Below are positions 15,743 through 24,094 of a stretch of 64,000 nt of DNA, one piece after another. Every line of letters begins with the position of its first letter. Within the stretch, counting starts at the first letter, position 1. The notes under the pieces were generated by a model. That model was not told where the DNA came from. It made no database searches and was given only the letters and a program-made list of their open reading frames with translations. Source of the DNA: Bacteroidota bacterium (GTDB lineage Bacteria > Bacteroidota > Bacteroidia > 2-12-FULL-35-15). The stretch lies in the NCBI GenBank assembly GCA_947504725.1, contig CANNHN010000011.1, positions 1 to 64,000 of the forward strand. Direction: 5' to 3'. Position numbers and translations under genes: made by a program.

Positions 15743-16891
15743 ATGAATACCGAACAATTATTAAAGCGAGCATTGAATTTCGAGTTTCTTTCGCAAGAGG
15801 AAGGAGTTTACTTATTTAAACATGCACCCACTGCCGAATTGGTATTTGTTGCTAACGAATTACGCAAAATTCAAAAACCCGATTCATTGCCAAACAATGG
15901 CAAACCTGGCAAAGTAACTTGGCAAATTGATAGAAACGTAAACACAACAAACGTTTGTACTGCCAATTGTAAATTCTGCAATTTTTATCGCATTCCAGGT
16001 CACGTTGAATCCTACATCACCGATATTGAAACGTACAAAACAAAAATTGATGAAACCCTGAAATATGGCGGAGATCAATTGTTATTGCAAGGTGGCCATC
16101 ATCCTGATTTAGGATTAAAATTTTATGTGGATACATTTTCATCCATCAAAAAATTATACCCAACAATTAAATTGCATGCACTCGGACCACCAGAGATAGC
16201 GCACATCACCAAGCTTGAAAAATCGACACATACTGACGTATTAAAAGCTTTGAAGGAAGCTGGCATGGATAGTTTGCCAGGTGCTGGAGCAGAAATTTTA
16301 AACGATCGCGTTCGAAGATTAATCTCCAAAGGAAAATGTACTGGTCGCGAATGGTTAGACGTAATGCGTGCTGCACACCAATTAAACATTACTACTTCCG
16401 CAACAATGATGTTCGGACATATAGAAACCATAGAAGAACGTTTTGAGCATTTGGTTTGGATTCGTCAAGTACAAAGTGAAAAACCAAAAGATTCAAAAGG
16501 CTTCCTAGCCTTTATTCCATGGCCATTTATGGATGATGGAACATTATTAAAACGTCACAAAGGAGTAAAAAACAATGTGAGTGGTGATGAATACATTCGG
16601 ATGATTGCCATGAGCAGAATTATGTTGCCAAATGTGATTAACATACAAGCAAGTTGGTTAACAGTAGGAAAAGATGTGGCTAAGTTGTGTTTACATTCCG
16701 GAGCAAATGATTTCGGCAGTATTATGTTAGAAGAAAATGTTGTTTCAGCAGCTGGAGCACCTCATCGCTTTACTGCCAAAGGCATACAAGATGCTATTGT
16801 AGAAGCAGGATTTGAACCACAATTAAGAACACAACAATACGATTACCGTGAACTGCCCGCAAATATGGTGGAACAAGTGATAAATTATTAG
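15743..16891 (+). CDS. mqnC: Cyclic dehypoxanthinyl futalosine synthase
   Basis: A 382-residue radical SAM enzyme of the futalosine route to menaquinone, cyclising dehypoxanthine futalosine. The [4Fe-4S] ligands are Cys72, Cys76 and Cys79 in CTANCKFCNFYR. The ending FYR (not AFAR), LLQGGHHPDLGL, HALGPPEIAH and SATMMFGHIET indicate MqnC rather than its paralogue MqnE. The C-terminal FIPWPF supports this. No other mqn gene is in the window, so the pathway is scattered. The stop codon TAG lies at the edge of a CCCCT-type palindromic repeat. A TACTTTTG box at 15651-15658 could be its -7 element. Confidence 0.93.
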   Translation: MNTEQLLKRALNFEFLSQEEGVYLFKHAPTAELVFVANELRKIQKPDSLPNNGKPGKVTWQIDRNVNTTNVCTANCKFCNFYRIPGHVESYITDIETYKTKIDETLKYGGDQLLLQGGHHPDLGLKFYVDTFSSIKKLYPTIKLHALGPPEIAHITKLEKSTHTDVLKALKEAGMDSLPGAGAEILNDRVRRLISKGKCTGREWLDVMRAAHQLNITTSATMMFGHIETIEERFEHLVWIRQVQSEKPKDSKGFLAFIPWPFMDDGTLLKRHKGVKNNVSGDEYIRMIAMSRIMLPNVINIQASWLTVGKDVAKLCLHSGANDFGSIMLEENVVSAAGAPHRFTAKGIQDAIVEAGFEPQLRTQQYDYRELPANMVEQVINY

Positions 16892-17033
16892 GCCTCACCC
16901 CTAGCCCCTCTCCATTTGGAGATGGGAATAAACTTGTTGCTAAAAATGACAATAGAAAGCAATAACAATGACGTCACCCTGAGCGCGACCAAAGGGAGGT
17001 CATCCCCAGCGGAGTCGAGGGACGAAGGGAAAG
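16892..17033. repeat. Two palindromic repeats downstream of mqnC
   Basis: Immediately after the mqnC stop, ACCCCTAGCCCCTCTCCATT (16897 on) forms a hairpin with TGGAGATGGG. About 50 bases later a CACCCTGAGCGCGACC / AGCGGAGTCGAGG pair of the 'gagcggagtcga' REP family occupies 16975-17022. No gene is present. Confidence 0.7.
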
Positions 17034-17063
17034 GGCGCCAATCACAATTAGAAAAACAAAAAA

Positions 17064-17285
17064 ATGATAAACAAACTAACAACCATCTTACTTCTTTCTT
17101 CTGCATTGCTTTTCACTAGTTGCAAAAAAGAATACACTTGTTCATGTACAGATTCGGCAGGAACAAAAACAGTTGTTTTTACCGAAAAAACCACTGAAGG
17201 CAAAGCTTCTTCCAAATGTGATCAACATTACAACACTACTTATGGAAGTGTGCCTTTTAATGATGTGAGTTGCTCGATCGAGTAA
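17064..17285 (+). CDS. Small cysteine-rich lipoprotein
   Basis: A 73-residue protein with a lipoprotein signal: KLTTILLLSSALLFTSC with Cys at about residue 20 as the lipid site. The mature part of about 53 residues has four further Cys (YTCSC, SSKCDQ, VSCSIE), probably two disulfides, and is rich in Thr and Ser. The function is unknown; short lipoproteins like this are frequent in Bacteroidota. No same-strand neighbour is close, and the 177 bases that follow show no gene. Confidence 0.7.
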   Translation: MINKLTTILLLSSALLFTSCKKEYTCSCTDSAGTKTVVFTEKTTEGKASSKCDQHYNTTYGSVPFNDVSCSIE

Positions 17286-17462
17286 AACAATGGTTATTAA
17301 TGGCAATTCTGCTATTATAAATGAATATGAGCTTTCGGCTGGTATTTACTTTTATCCTTTCGAATGAAAATACTGTCCTAAACAAAGGGAAATTTGTGAT
17401 TTTAGATGAAATTATGAAATAAAATCAGTAATTTAGAGTTCTATTTTTGAGGCGCCTAACGG

Positions 17463-20201
17463 ATGAAAAAATTACTCCTTTCCATATTTGTTCTTTTGAT
17501 TGGTTTTTCCAATGCATTTGCTACACATAATCGTGCAGGGGAAATTACTTACAAGTATATTGGAACGCCTACAACTCCTTACAAATACGAAATAACGGTT
17601 ACTACCTATACAAAATGGGTTGGCACATCTGGAACTGATAAATGCGAATTATTTGTTCACTTCGGAGATGGTGATACCGCAATTGTTCCACGTATAAATG
17701 GTCCTAGTTTTAACTGCTCTTCCACGGCAGATGGAGTATTAATAACTCCAGATACTCGTTACAACGTTTACAAAACAACGCATAATTATGCAGGCCCAGG
17801 AAATTATTTCATTACAATGGAAGATCGCAACAGAAATTCTGGCATATGCAATATTCCTGACTCAGATAATCAATCTTTTTTCCTTCGTTCTGAATTAGTC
17901 ATTTCACCTTTTTTAGGTCAAAATGATTCTCCAACGTTATTGAACAAACCGATTGACGATGCTTGTGTTGGTGTTTGTTTTGAACACAATCCTGGTGCAT
18001 TTGATGCTGATGGAGATAGCTTGCATTATAGCATGAGCGTTTGTTATGCAGGTGGATCTCCTCTTTTAACTTGGACATTTCCTCCAAACATGAACTCAAG
18101 CAGCATCAATCCTTTAACAGGCGATTTAGTTTGGTGTGCACCACCTTTAATTTGCCAATACAATGTTGCAATTCTTATTAAAGAATATCGCTTATTACCA
18201 GGCACGAGTATCCGCTATTATATTGGGTCTGTTTTACGAGACATGCAAATAGATGTTTTTGCTTGCTCTAACAATGCTCCGCAGATTAATAATCTAAATG
18301 ACACGTGCGTAATCGCAGGCAGCAATTTGAACTTCCTAGTCACAGCAACGGATGTTGAAACAAATACACTTTCTTTATCTGCAACAGGCGGACCGTTAGA
18401 AGTAACAGCTACACCTCCAGCTACTTTTGTTTCTGTATCAGGACCGGGAACGGCAAGCGGAACATTTAACTGGAACCCTAGTTGCTCACAAGTGCAATTA
18501 TTACCTTACCTAGTAACGTTTAAAGCTTCTGATGGTGGCGGATTCACCCCACCAACTGGACCTTTAGTTAATTTCGAATCTATATTCATCAGAGTCATTG
18601 CTCCCGCACCAACTGGATTAACAGCCGTTCCGAGTGGTTCAAGTATTATATTAAATTGGAACTATCCTTTTTGCGATAGCACAGGAAGTAATCCACTTAA
18701 AAAGTTTTTAATTTATCGTAAAAACCTTTGTGACCCATGGACACCAGGGCCATGCGAAACTGGTGTACCAACATATACAGGATATTCATTAATTGGAACA
18801 GTAAATTATACAACAACAACTTTTACAGATAACAATGGCGGAGCTGGATTAACAAATGGTGTTGATTATTCCTATATAGTTGTTGCTTATTATTTAGATG
18901 CTTCTCAAAGCATAGCATCCGATCATGTTTGTGCACAAATGGTTCGCGATGTTCCTATTATTACAAATGTGAGTGTAATGTCTACAAATTCATCGACAGG
19001 TTCTATTTGGACGCATTGGGTGAAACCAATTGGAAATGCTGGCAACTTAGATACGATTATAAATCCTCCACCATACGAATATCGTTTGATGAAAGCACCT
19101 GGATTTAATCCACTTGCTTCTTCTTTTGTTGCTGAATTTTCATATACCTATCCGTCCTTTTCTGCAATTACAGACACAGGGTTTGTGAGTACTGGTTTAA
19201 ATACTGAAGGAATACCTTATACGTATAAAGTTGATTTTTATTCGAATGGGGTTTTTAAAGGATCTACACAAACGGCTTCTTCTGTATTTTTATCTTCTAC
19301 ACCTGCTGATAAACAAGTGAACTTAACTTGGCAACATTTTGTTCCGTGGAATAATTACATCTATCATATTTTTAGAGAAACAACTCCTGGTTCAGCTGTT
19401 TTCAATCTAATTGATAGTACAACAACTTTAAGTTATTCGGATACTGCATTGTTAAATGAAGTAGAATATTGCTACCGAATTTTAGCAATTGGAGAATATT
19501 CGGATACTACTTTACCAAAACCACTGCGTAACTATTCACAAATAAAATGTGAGACACCAATTGACATCATTCCCCCATGTCAACCTCCATTTGATGTTGT
19601 TACCGATTGCGATGTTATACAGAATACAATTTCCTGGGTGAATCCAAACTTAAACTGTACTGAAAATGATGCAGTTCAAATCAATATTTATTTTGCACCA
19701 ACTGTTGACGATCCTTTGCTACTTATTTATAGCACAACGGATATGAGTTTAACGAGTTATATGTTACCTATTTATTATTATGAAGGCGTTCCGTCCATAG
19801 CTGGTTGTTATGCTGTAACTGCTGTCGACTCTGCCATTATTCCAAATGAAAGTCCGATTGTAAATAAAATTTGTGTTGATAATTGCCCGGAGTACGAATT
19901 ACCAAACGTATTTACTCCAAACGGTGATGGCAAAAATGATTTCTTTACTCCACTTCCAAACTGGCGATTTGTAAAAGATGTAGACATTAAAATTTACGAT
20001 CGTTGGGGATTATTAATGTTTGAAACAAACGACCCAAATGTATTGTGGAACGGAACAAGCAAGGATACTAAAGGAAAATGCACAGATGGAGTTTATTTCT
20101 ATGTCTGCACAGTAAATGAAATTCGTATTGACGGAATTAAACCTCGAATTTTAAAAGGTTTTGTTCATTTAATTAATGAAGGATCAAATCCGGCTCAATA
20201 A
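17463..20201 (+). CDS. Large secreted surface protein with type B T9SS (gliding-motility-associated) C-terminus
   Basis: A 912-residue exported protein. Signal peptide 1-21 (LLLSIFVLLIGFSNAFA) and a mature start THNRAGEITYKYIG, which resembles the start of the protein at 33193 (THIVGGSLTYEQLG). Central parts contain Ig/fibronectin-like beta modules with many paired Cys, for instance SIILNWNYPF (about 395) and KQVNLTWQHF (about 617). The C-terminus is a type B sorting domain: PNVFTPNGDGKNDFFTPL, then IKIYDRWGLLMFE, WNGTSKDTKG and GVYFYVCTV. Such proteins are exported by T9SS with SprF-like helpers and act as adhesins or matrix. The ribE start lies one base after the stop. Confidence 0.9.
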   Translation: MKKLLLSIFVLLIGFSNAFATHNRAGEITYKYIGTPTTPYKYEITVTTYTKWVGTSGTDKCELFVHFGDGDTAIVPRINGPSFNCSSTADGVLITPDTRYNVYKTTHNYAGPGNYFITMEDRNRNSGICNIPDSDNQSFFLRSELVISPFLGQNDSPTLLNKPIDDACVGVCFEHNPGAFDADGDSLHYSMSVCYAGGSPLLTWTFPPNMNSSSINPLTGDLVWCAPPLICQYNVAILIKEYRLLPGTSIRYYIGSVLRDMQIDVFACSNNAPQINNLNDTCVIAGSNLNFLVTATDVETNTLSLSATGGPLEVTATPPATFVSVSGPGTASGTFNWNPSCSQVQLLPYLVTFKASDGGGFTPPTGPLVNFESIFIRVIAPAPTGLTAVPSGSSIILNWNYPFCDSTGSNPLKKFLIYRKNLCDPWTPGPCETGVPTYTGYSLIGTVNYTTTTFTDNNGGAGLTNGVDYSYIVVAYYLDASQSIASDHVCAQMVRDVPIITNVSVMSTNSSTGSIWTHWVKPIGNAGNLDTIINPPPYEYRLMKAPGFNPLASSFVAEFSYTYPSFSAITDTGFVSTGLNTEGIPYTYKVDFYSNGVFKGSTQTASSVFLSSTPADKQVNLTWQHFVPWNNYIYHIFRETTPGSAVFNLIDSTTTLSYSDTALLNEVEYCYRILAIGEYSDTTLPKPLRNYSQIKCETPIDIIPPCQPPFDVVTDCDVIQNTISWVNPNLNCTENDAVQINIYFAPTVDDPLLLIYSTTDMSLTSYMLPIYYYEGVPSIAGCYAVTAVDSAIIPNESPIVNKICVDNCPEYELPNVFTPNGDGKNDFFTPLPNWRFVKDVDIKIYDRWGLLMFETNDPNVLWNGTSKDTKGKCTDGVYFYVCTVNEIRIDGIKPRILKGFVHLINEGSNPAQ

Positions 20202-20202
20202 T

Positions 20203-20790
20203 ATGTTTTCAGGAATTATAGAAGGATTAGGAGAAGTTGTTACCATCCAAAAAGAAAAAAGCAATTTACACATTACTGTAAAGGCTCCTTTCGTTAAAGA
20301 ACTTAAGATTGACCAAAGCATCGCTCACAATGGCGTTTGCTTAACAGTAGTTGATATTAAAAACGATTGTTACACTGTAACGGCAATTGATGAAACAATA
20401 CAAAAAACAAACATTGGATTATTAAATAATGGTGATACATTAAATTTAGAACGTTGCTTAAAAGTTGGAGATAGATTAGACGGGCATATCGTACAGGGGC
20501 ATGTAGACCAGCGAGCTGTTTGTACAAAAATGGAAGAAACAAATGGAAGCTGGACGTTTACTTTTGAGTATGATGCTACAAAAGGAAATGTAACGGTGGA
20601 GAAAGGTTCTGTTTGTGTAAATGGTGTTAGCTTAACAGTAGTTAATTCAAAAGACAATTCGTTCTCCGTTTGTGTAATTCCTTACACGTTTGAAAACACA
20701 AACTTTAAAACAATTCAGCCAGGTGCTATTGTAAATATTGAGTTTGATATTGTTGGGAAGTACATTGCTCGAATGCTTCCGAAGAGCTGA
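20203..20790 (+). CDS. ribE: Riboflavin synthase, alpha chain
   Basis: A 195-residue enzyme that dismutates two lumazine molecules to riboflavin. It is made of two similar beta-barrels (about 1-90 and 91-188). Each carries the family repeat: MFSGIIEGLGEV with NGVCLTVVD at 1-54 and GHIVQGHVD with NGVSLTVVN at 97-150. The start at 20203 is chosen because the family begins MFTGI/MFSGI; an ATG at 20176 would overlap the preceding gene by 26 bases. The gene follows the T9SS protein with one base between stop and start, so it may depend on read-through from it. No FMN riboswitch is visible, and other rib genes are not in the window. Confidence 0.95.
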   Translation: MFSGIIEGLGEVVTIQKEKSNLHITVKAPFVKELKIDQSIAHNGVCLTVVDIKNDCYTVTAIDETIQKTNIGLLNNGDTLNLERCLKVGDRLDGHIVQGHVDQRAVCTKMEETNGSWTFTFEYDATKGNVTVEKGSVCVNGVSLTVVNSKDNSFSVCVIPYTFENTNFKTIQPGAIVNIEFDIVGKYIARMLPKS

Positions 20791-20813
20791 TACATTAACA
20801 TTCTTTTTGCATG

Positions 20814-20870
20814 CACTTCGACTCCGCTCAGTGTGACAACGAGATCGTCACACTGAGCGGAGTCGAAGTG
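20814..20870. repeat. Perfect 24-bp inverted repeat (REP family)
   Basis: CACTTCGACTCCGCTCAGTG plus TGAC (20814-20837) has its exact reverse complement at 20847-20870 with a nine-base loop AACGAGATC. It lies 24 bases after the ribE stop. It could form a very stable hairpin but lacks a T-run. The same sequence recurs at about 22746-22818, 29695-29746 and 42975. Confidence 0.9.
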
Positions 20871-20998
20871 TTTACGAAGTCGAAAACACATTAAATCCTC
20901 TTTTTTTACAAAAAATCAAACTATTCGCTTTTCTATTCTTCAAATTATCTTAAATTAGCTATCGATTAAATTTCAACTACGCTCTTAAAAAATTACTC

Positions 20999-22663
20999 AT
21001 GAAGAAATCTACTATTAAATTATTGTTTATTGCTTTTGTATTGCAAGCATCATTTGCTTCGGCACAGTCAACTTATGCTGACGTATACAATATCTTTCAA
21101 GCAAATTGTGTTACGTGTCATGATGCAACTAGTCCAGCAGGCGGATTAAACCTTGTTGCCGCTTCATCAACAGTTTATACCAGTATCGTAAACGCAAATC
21201 CTAACAACCCGGCTGCTTTAGCAAGAGGCGACAAACGCATTAAACCAGGTGATCCACATAGAAGTTTTTTACTTCGTAAATGTCAAAATGGATTAGATGC
21301 TGATAACGGGATTACTTCACCATCTGAAGGCGATCCAATGCCTAGTGGTACAAGTCCAGTTCCTTTAACAAATAAAGAAATCGAATTGATTCGTCAATGG
21401 ATTTATGCTGGCGCACCACAAACTGGGCTGGTTGTAGATACAGCTGTTGTTAACCAATATTACAATGGTTACGGAATTGCAAGCGTTGCTAGTGCTCATC
21501 CATTGCCAACAGCACCTGGTTCATTTCAAATTCACGTTGGAAAAATATTTTTGGACGTAAATTCAGAAGTAGAATACTTTTTAAAACACAACTTAAATTT
21601 ACCTGATACCTTGGAAGTAAATCGTATCGAATTATTTTTATCATCGCAATCACATCACTACATCATTCATAAATTTTTACCAGGCGCAGCAGCTACTTTT
21701 ACGGATGCAGTTCGTATTCAAAACCCATCAACAGGAGCTGGGTCTTCTGATGGATACAACACAATGGTGAGTGCATTTCAAGCATCACGTAACGATGTGC
21801 TGCCTCCTACAACAGCTTATCAATGGGAAACAAGCACTGTTCTAGATTTGAATCATCACTTTTTTAATACCAACCCCGATTCGGTATTAGCTACAGATGT
21901 TTATGTTAACGTGTATACTCAACCGAAAGGTACTGCCGCTAAAATTATGTATAGTGACATTATCACAAACACGAGTATCTTTATTCCGAACACTAGTACA
22001 GATGTAACTTTCACCAAAGCTGATTTTGATGCATCAGCTACTAATATGATGAACATATGGTTGCTATCTTCACATACTCATAAATACGGAATTGATTTTG
22101 ATATCTTCTTACGTAATCCGGGAGGAAGTACTGGTGCAAACATTTACGAAGGATTCTATAATTCTGATTACACCTTCAACCAAGGGTATTACGATTGGGA
22201 ACATCCTCCTGTACGATTGTTTGATCCGTTGTTAGATGTAAACCCAAGAGATGGTTTGATTCAACAAGCTAAATTTAACAACAACGGTCCTTCAAACGTA
22301 TTCTTTGGATTAACAACCAACGATGAAATGATGTTGTATTTTATTCAATACACATTAGGAACCGCTATCGTTGGAATAAACGAAAACGCATCCATTGAAA
22401 ATAAAATCAATTTAAATGCATTTCCAAATCCATTTAGTAGCAACACAAAAATTTCTTATGACTTAAAAGAAAACGCAGCTGTTACAATTGTAGTTTACGA
22501 TGTTTTGGGAAATAAAGTGGAAACTCTTCTAAACAATGAAGCACAAAGTAATGGAAGCCATGTGATTGATTACAATGCAAAAAATCAGTCGAAAGGAATT
22601 TATCTTGTATCTGTAACCATTGATGGACAGACATACACAAAACGAATTGTTTTAGCAAACTAG
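20999..22663 (+). CDS. Secreted cytochrome c / copper type II monooxygenase-like fusion with T9SS sorting domain
   Basis: A 554-residue exported protein. Signal peptide 1-23. A c-type haem domain at about 25-140 carries Cys37, Cys40 and His41 (CVTCH) with Met114 (DPMPSG) as likely sixth ligand. About 170-455 resembles the copper type II, ascorbate-dependent monooxygenase fold (PHM/DBH). It has a His219-His220 pair in SSQSHHYIIH (CuH-like), His359-x-His361 in SSHTHKYG, and Met444 in TNDEMMLYFI (CuM-like). The final 75 residues (FPNPFSSNTKISYDL to RIVLAN) are a type A sorting domain. The substrate is unknown; electrons could pass from haem to copper. It stands alone between a REP hairpin and a strong terminator. 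Confidence 0.85.
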   Translation: MKKSTIKLLFIAFVLQASFASAQSTYADVYNIFQANCVTCHDATSPAGGLNLVAASSTVYTSIVNANPNNPAALARGDKRIKPGDPHRSFLLRKCQNGLDADNGITSPSEGDPMPSGTSPVPLTNKEIELIRQWIYAGAPQTGLVVDTAVVNQYYNGYGIASVASAHPLPTAPGSFQIHVGKIFLDVNSEVEYFLKHNLNLPDTLEVNRIELFLSSQSHHYIIHKFLPGAAATFTDAVRIQNPSTGAGSSDGYNTMVSAFQASRNDVLPPTTAYQWETSTVLDLNHHFFNTNPDSVLATDVYVNVYTQPKGTAAKIMYSDIITNTSIFIPNTSTDVTFTKADFDASATNMMNIWLLSSHTHKYGIDFDIFLRNPGGSTGANIYEGFYNSDYTFNQGYYDWEHPPVRLFDPLLDVNPRDGLIQQAKFNNNGPSNVFFGLTTNDEMMLYFIQYTLGTAIVGINENASIENKINLNAFPNPFSSNTKISYDLKENAAVTIVVYDVLGNKVETLLNNEAQSNGSHVIDYNAKNQSKGIYLVSVTIDGQTYTKRIVLAN

Positions 22664-22687
22664 AATAGTTAGTAATACAAAACAAAA

Positions 22688-22721
22688 AAATCCCGCTCCG
22701 TAAAATTACGGAGCGGGATTT
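22688..22721 (+). terminator. Strong Rho-independent terminator
   Basis: AAATCCCGCTCCGTAA and its exact complement flank two bases, followed by eight T. It lies 24 bases after the stop of the cytochrome/monooxygenase gene. Confidence 0.9.
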
Positions 22722-22745
22722 TTTTTATCGCTTTAAATAATCAAG

Positions 22746-22818
22746 TCTTCGACTCCGCTCAGCCTGACGATACATTAAAGAAAGCGCCACACTAACGTCA
22801 CCCTGAGCGGAGTCGAAG
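22746..22818. repeat. REP-family inverted repeat before the metF end
   Basis: CTTCGACTCCGCTCAG at about 22747 and CTGAGCGGAGTCGAAG ending at 22818 are complementary across about 40 bases. It is the same family as 20814-20870, but the loop is longer and arms differ at CCTGACG. Confidence 0.8.
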
Positions 22819-22833
22819 GGTAAGCGCACAAGA

Positions 22834-23787
22834 CTAGAACACTTTGCTAGCAACTCTTCTTGTTACCTCTGATGTTCCCATCGTGTAATAATGTAAACAG
22901 GGTGCTCCGGCTTTTATCAATTCTTTTGATTGTTGAATACACCATTCTATCCCAACTTCCTTCACTTCTGCATCTGTATTACACTTTTCTATTTCTTCCA
23001 ACAATGCTTGTGGCACATCAATCTTGAAAATTTTTGGCAAAGCAGTCGCTTGTTTTTTTGTTGTGATAATTTTTAATCCTGGAATAATTGGAACATTTAT
23101 ATTTTGCTCTTTGCATTTTTTCAAGTACTCAAAGTATTGAGCATTATCAAAAAACATTTGAGTAACAATGTATTCTGAGCCTGCATCAATTTTTGTTTTC
23201 AGATGTTTCATATCCGAAATCATATTGGGTGCTTCAAAATGTTTTTCAGGATAACCAGCAACGCCAATACAAAAATCTGTTGGTGCCACATCTGCCAAAT
23301 CCTCATCAATGTATTTTCCTTTATTCATGCTTCCAATTTGTTTTACCAAATCGATCGCATATGCATGTCCGCCTGGCTCCGGAACAAACTCTGGTTCGCT
23401 TTTAATCGAATCACCTCGTAAAGCCAACACATTGTCAATCCCTAAAAATTGCAAATCAATTAACGCATTTTCTGTTTCTTCTTTACTGAAACCACCACAA
23501 ATAATATGAGGCACAGCATCTACATGGTATTTATTCATGATAGCCGCACAAATTCCAACCGTACCTGGACGCTTGCGGATACTCACCTTTTCCAAATAAC
23601 CTCCTTCACGCTTTTTATATAAATATTCTTCACGATGATACGTAACATCCACAAACGATGGCTTGAATTCCATTAACGGATCGATTCCATCAAAAATAGA
23701 TTGAATGCTTTTTCCTTTTAATGGTGGAAGAATTTCGATTGAGAACAAGGTCGATTGAGCTTGTTTGATGTGATCAGTTACTTTCAT
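22834..23787 (-). CDS. metF: Methylenetetrahydrofolate reductase
   Basis: A 317-residue FAD-dependent enzyme of the TIM-barrel family that reduces 5,10-methylene-THF to 5-methyl-THF for methionine synthesis. Family marks are FSIEILPPLKG (the FE-hPP segment, about 16-26), FVDVTYHREEY, ALRGDS (about 138-143), IGVAGYPEKHFEAPN and IVTQMFFDNAQYFEYLKKC. The C-terminal regulatory domain of eukaryotic MTHFR is absent, as expected for bacteria. It is a single-gene unit; the 307-base gap upstream holds repeats and a TTACTTTG box at about 23840 that may be its -7 element. Confidence 0.95.
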   Translation of the reverse strand: MKVTDHIKQAQSTLFSIEILPPLKGKSIQSIFDGIDPLMEFKPSFVDVTYHREEYLYKKREGGYLEKVSIRKRPGTVGICAAIMNKYHVDAVPHIICGGFSKEETENALIDLQFLGIDNVLALRGDSIKSEPEFVPEPGGHAYAIDLVKQIGSMNKGKYIDEDLADVAPTDFCIGVAGYPEKHFEAPNMISDMKHLKTKIDAGSEYIVTQMFFDNAQYFEYLKKCKEQNINVPIIPGLKIITTKKQATALPKIFKIDVPQALLEEIEKCNTDAEVKEVGIEWCIQQSKELIKAGAPCLHYYTMGTSEVTRRVASKVF

Positions 23788-24094
23788 AAAGGTATAATTG
23801 CAGATCTATCTGCCGACAAGTTAAATTATAATTGCGGGTGCAAAGTAACGGCTTGGAGAACGAATATCCAAATATATACTCTCAGTTAATTCGCCTCTTT
23901 CAACAATTCCCCCTTTAAAAAGGGGGCTAGGGGGATTTTTTCGTCATTAATTCGTTAGATTTTAGTAAATTCGCACTCCTTAAGAAGAAAGTAAAGGAAT
24001 AAGTTTAGTATTAACAGATCCCGCATTAGTGCGGGATTAATTCGGCTAAATGATTTTAACTACCAGCTATGGCTGGCATTGAAATCATAGTCTC
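23788..24094. other. Intergenic region with three hairpins between metF and lepA
   Basis: No gene. CCCCCTTTAAAAAGGGGGCT with AGGGGGAT (23908-23935) is the CCCCT-type dispersed palindrome. AGATCCCGCATTAGTGCGGG (24017-24036) is a GC hairpin like those at 5444 and 11746. Just before lepA, TGATTT...CCAGC-TAT-GGCTGG...AAATCA (about 24050-24086) forms an interrupted hairpin ending 9 bases from the start codon. The divergent promoters of metF and lepA must lie here. Confidence 0.7.

Noticed and set aside
15643-15744. Upstream extension of pepA
   Set aside because: The extra hydrophobic residues are not a family feature, and the frame would overlap the mqnC start on the other strand.
15743-16891. 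mqnE (aminofutalosine synthase) as the name of the radical SAM gene
   Set aside because: CKFCNFYR, QGGHHPDL and ALGPPEI fit MqnC; MqnE has CxFCAFAR and differs at the other motifs.
20790-20998. REP hairpin after ribE read as its terminator
   Set aside because: The stem is perfect, but no T-run follows and the same element occurs at unrelated places.
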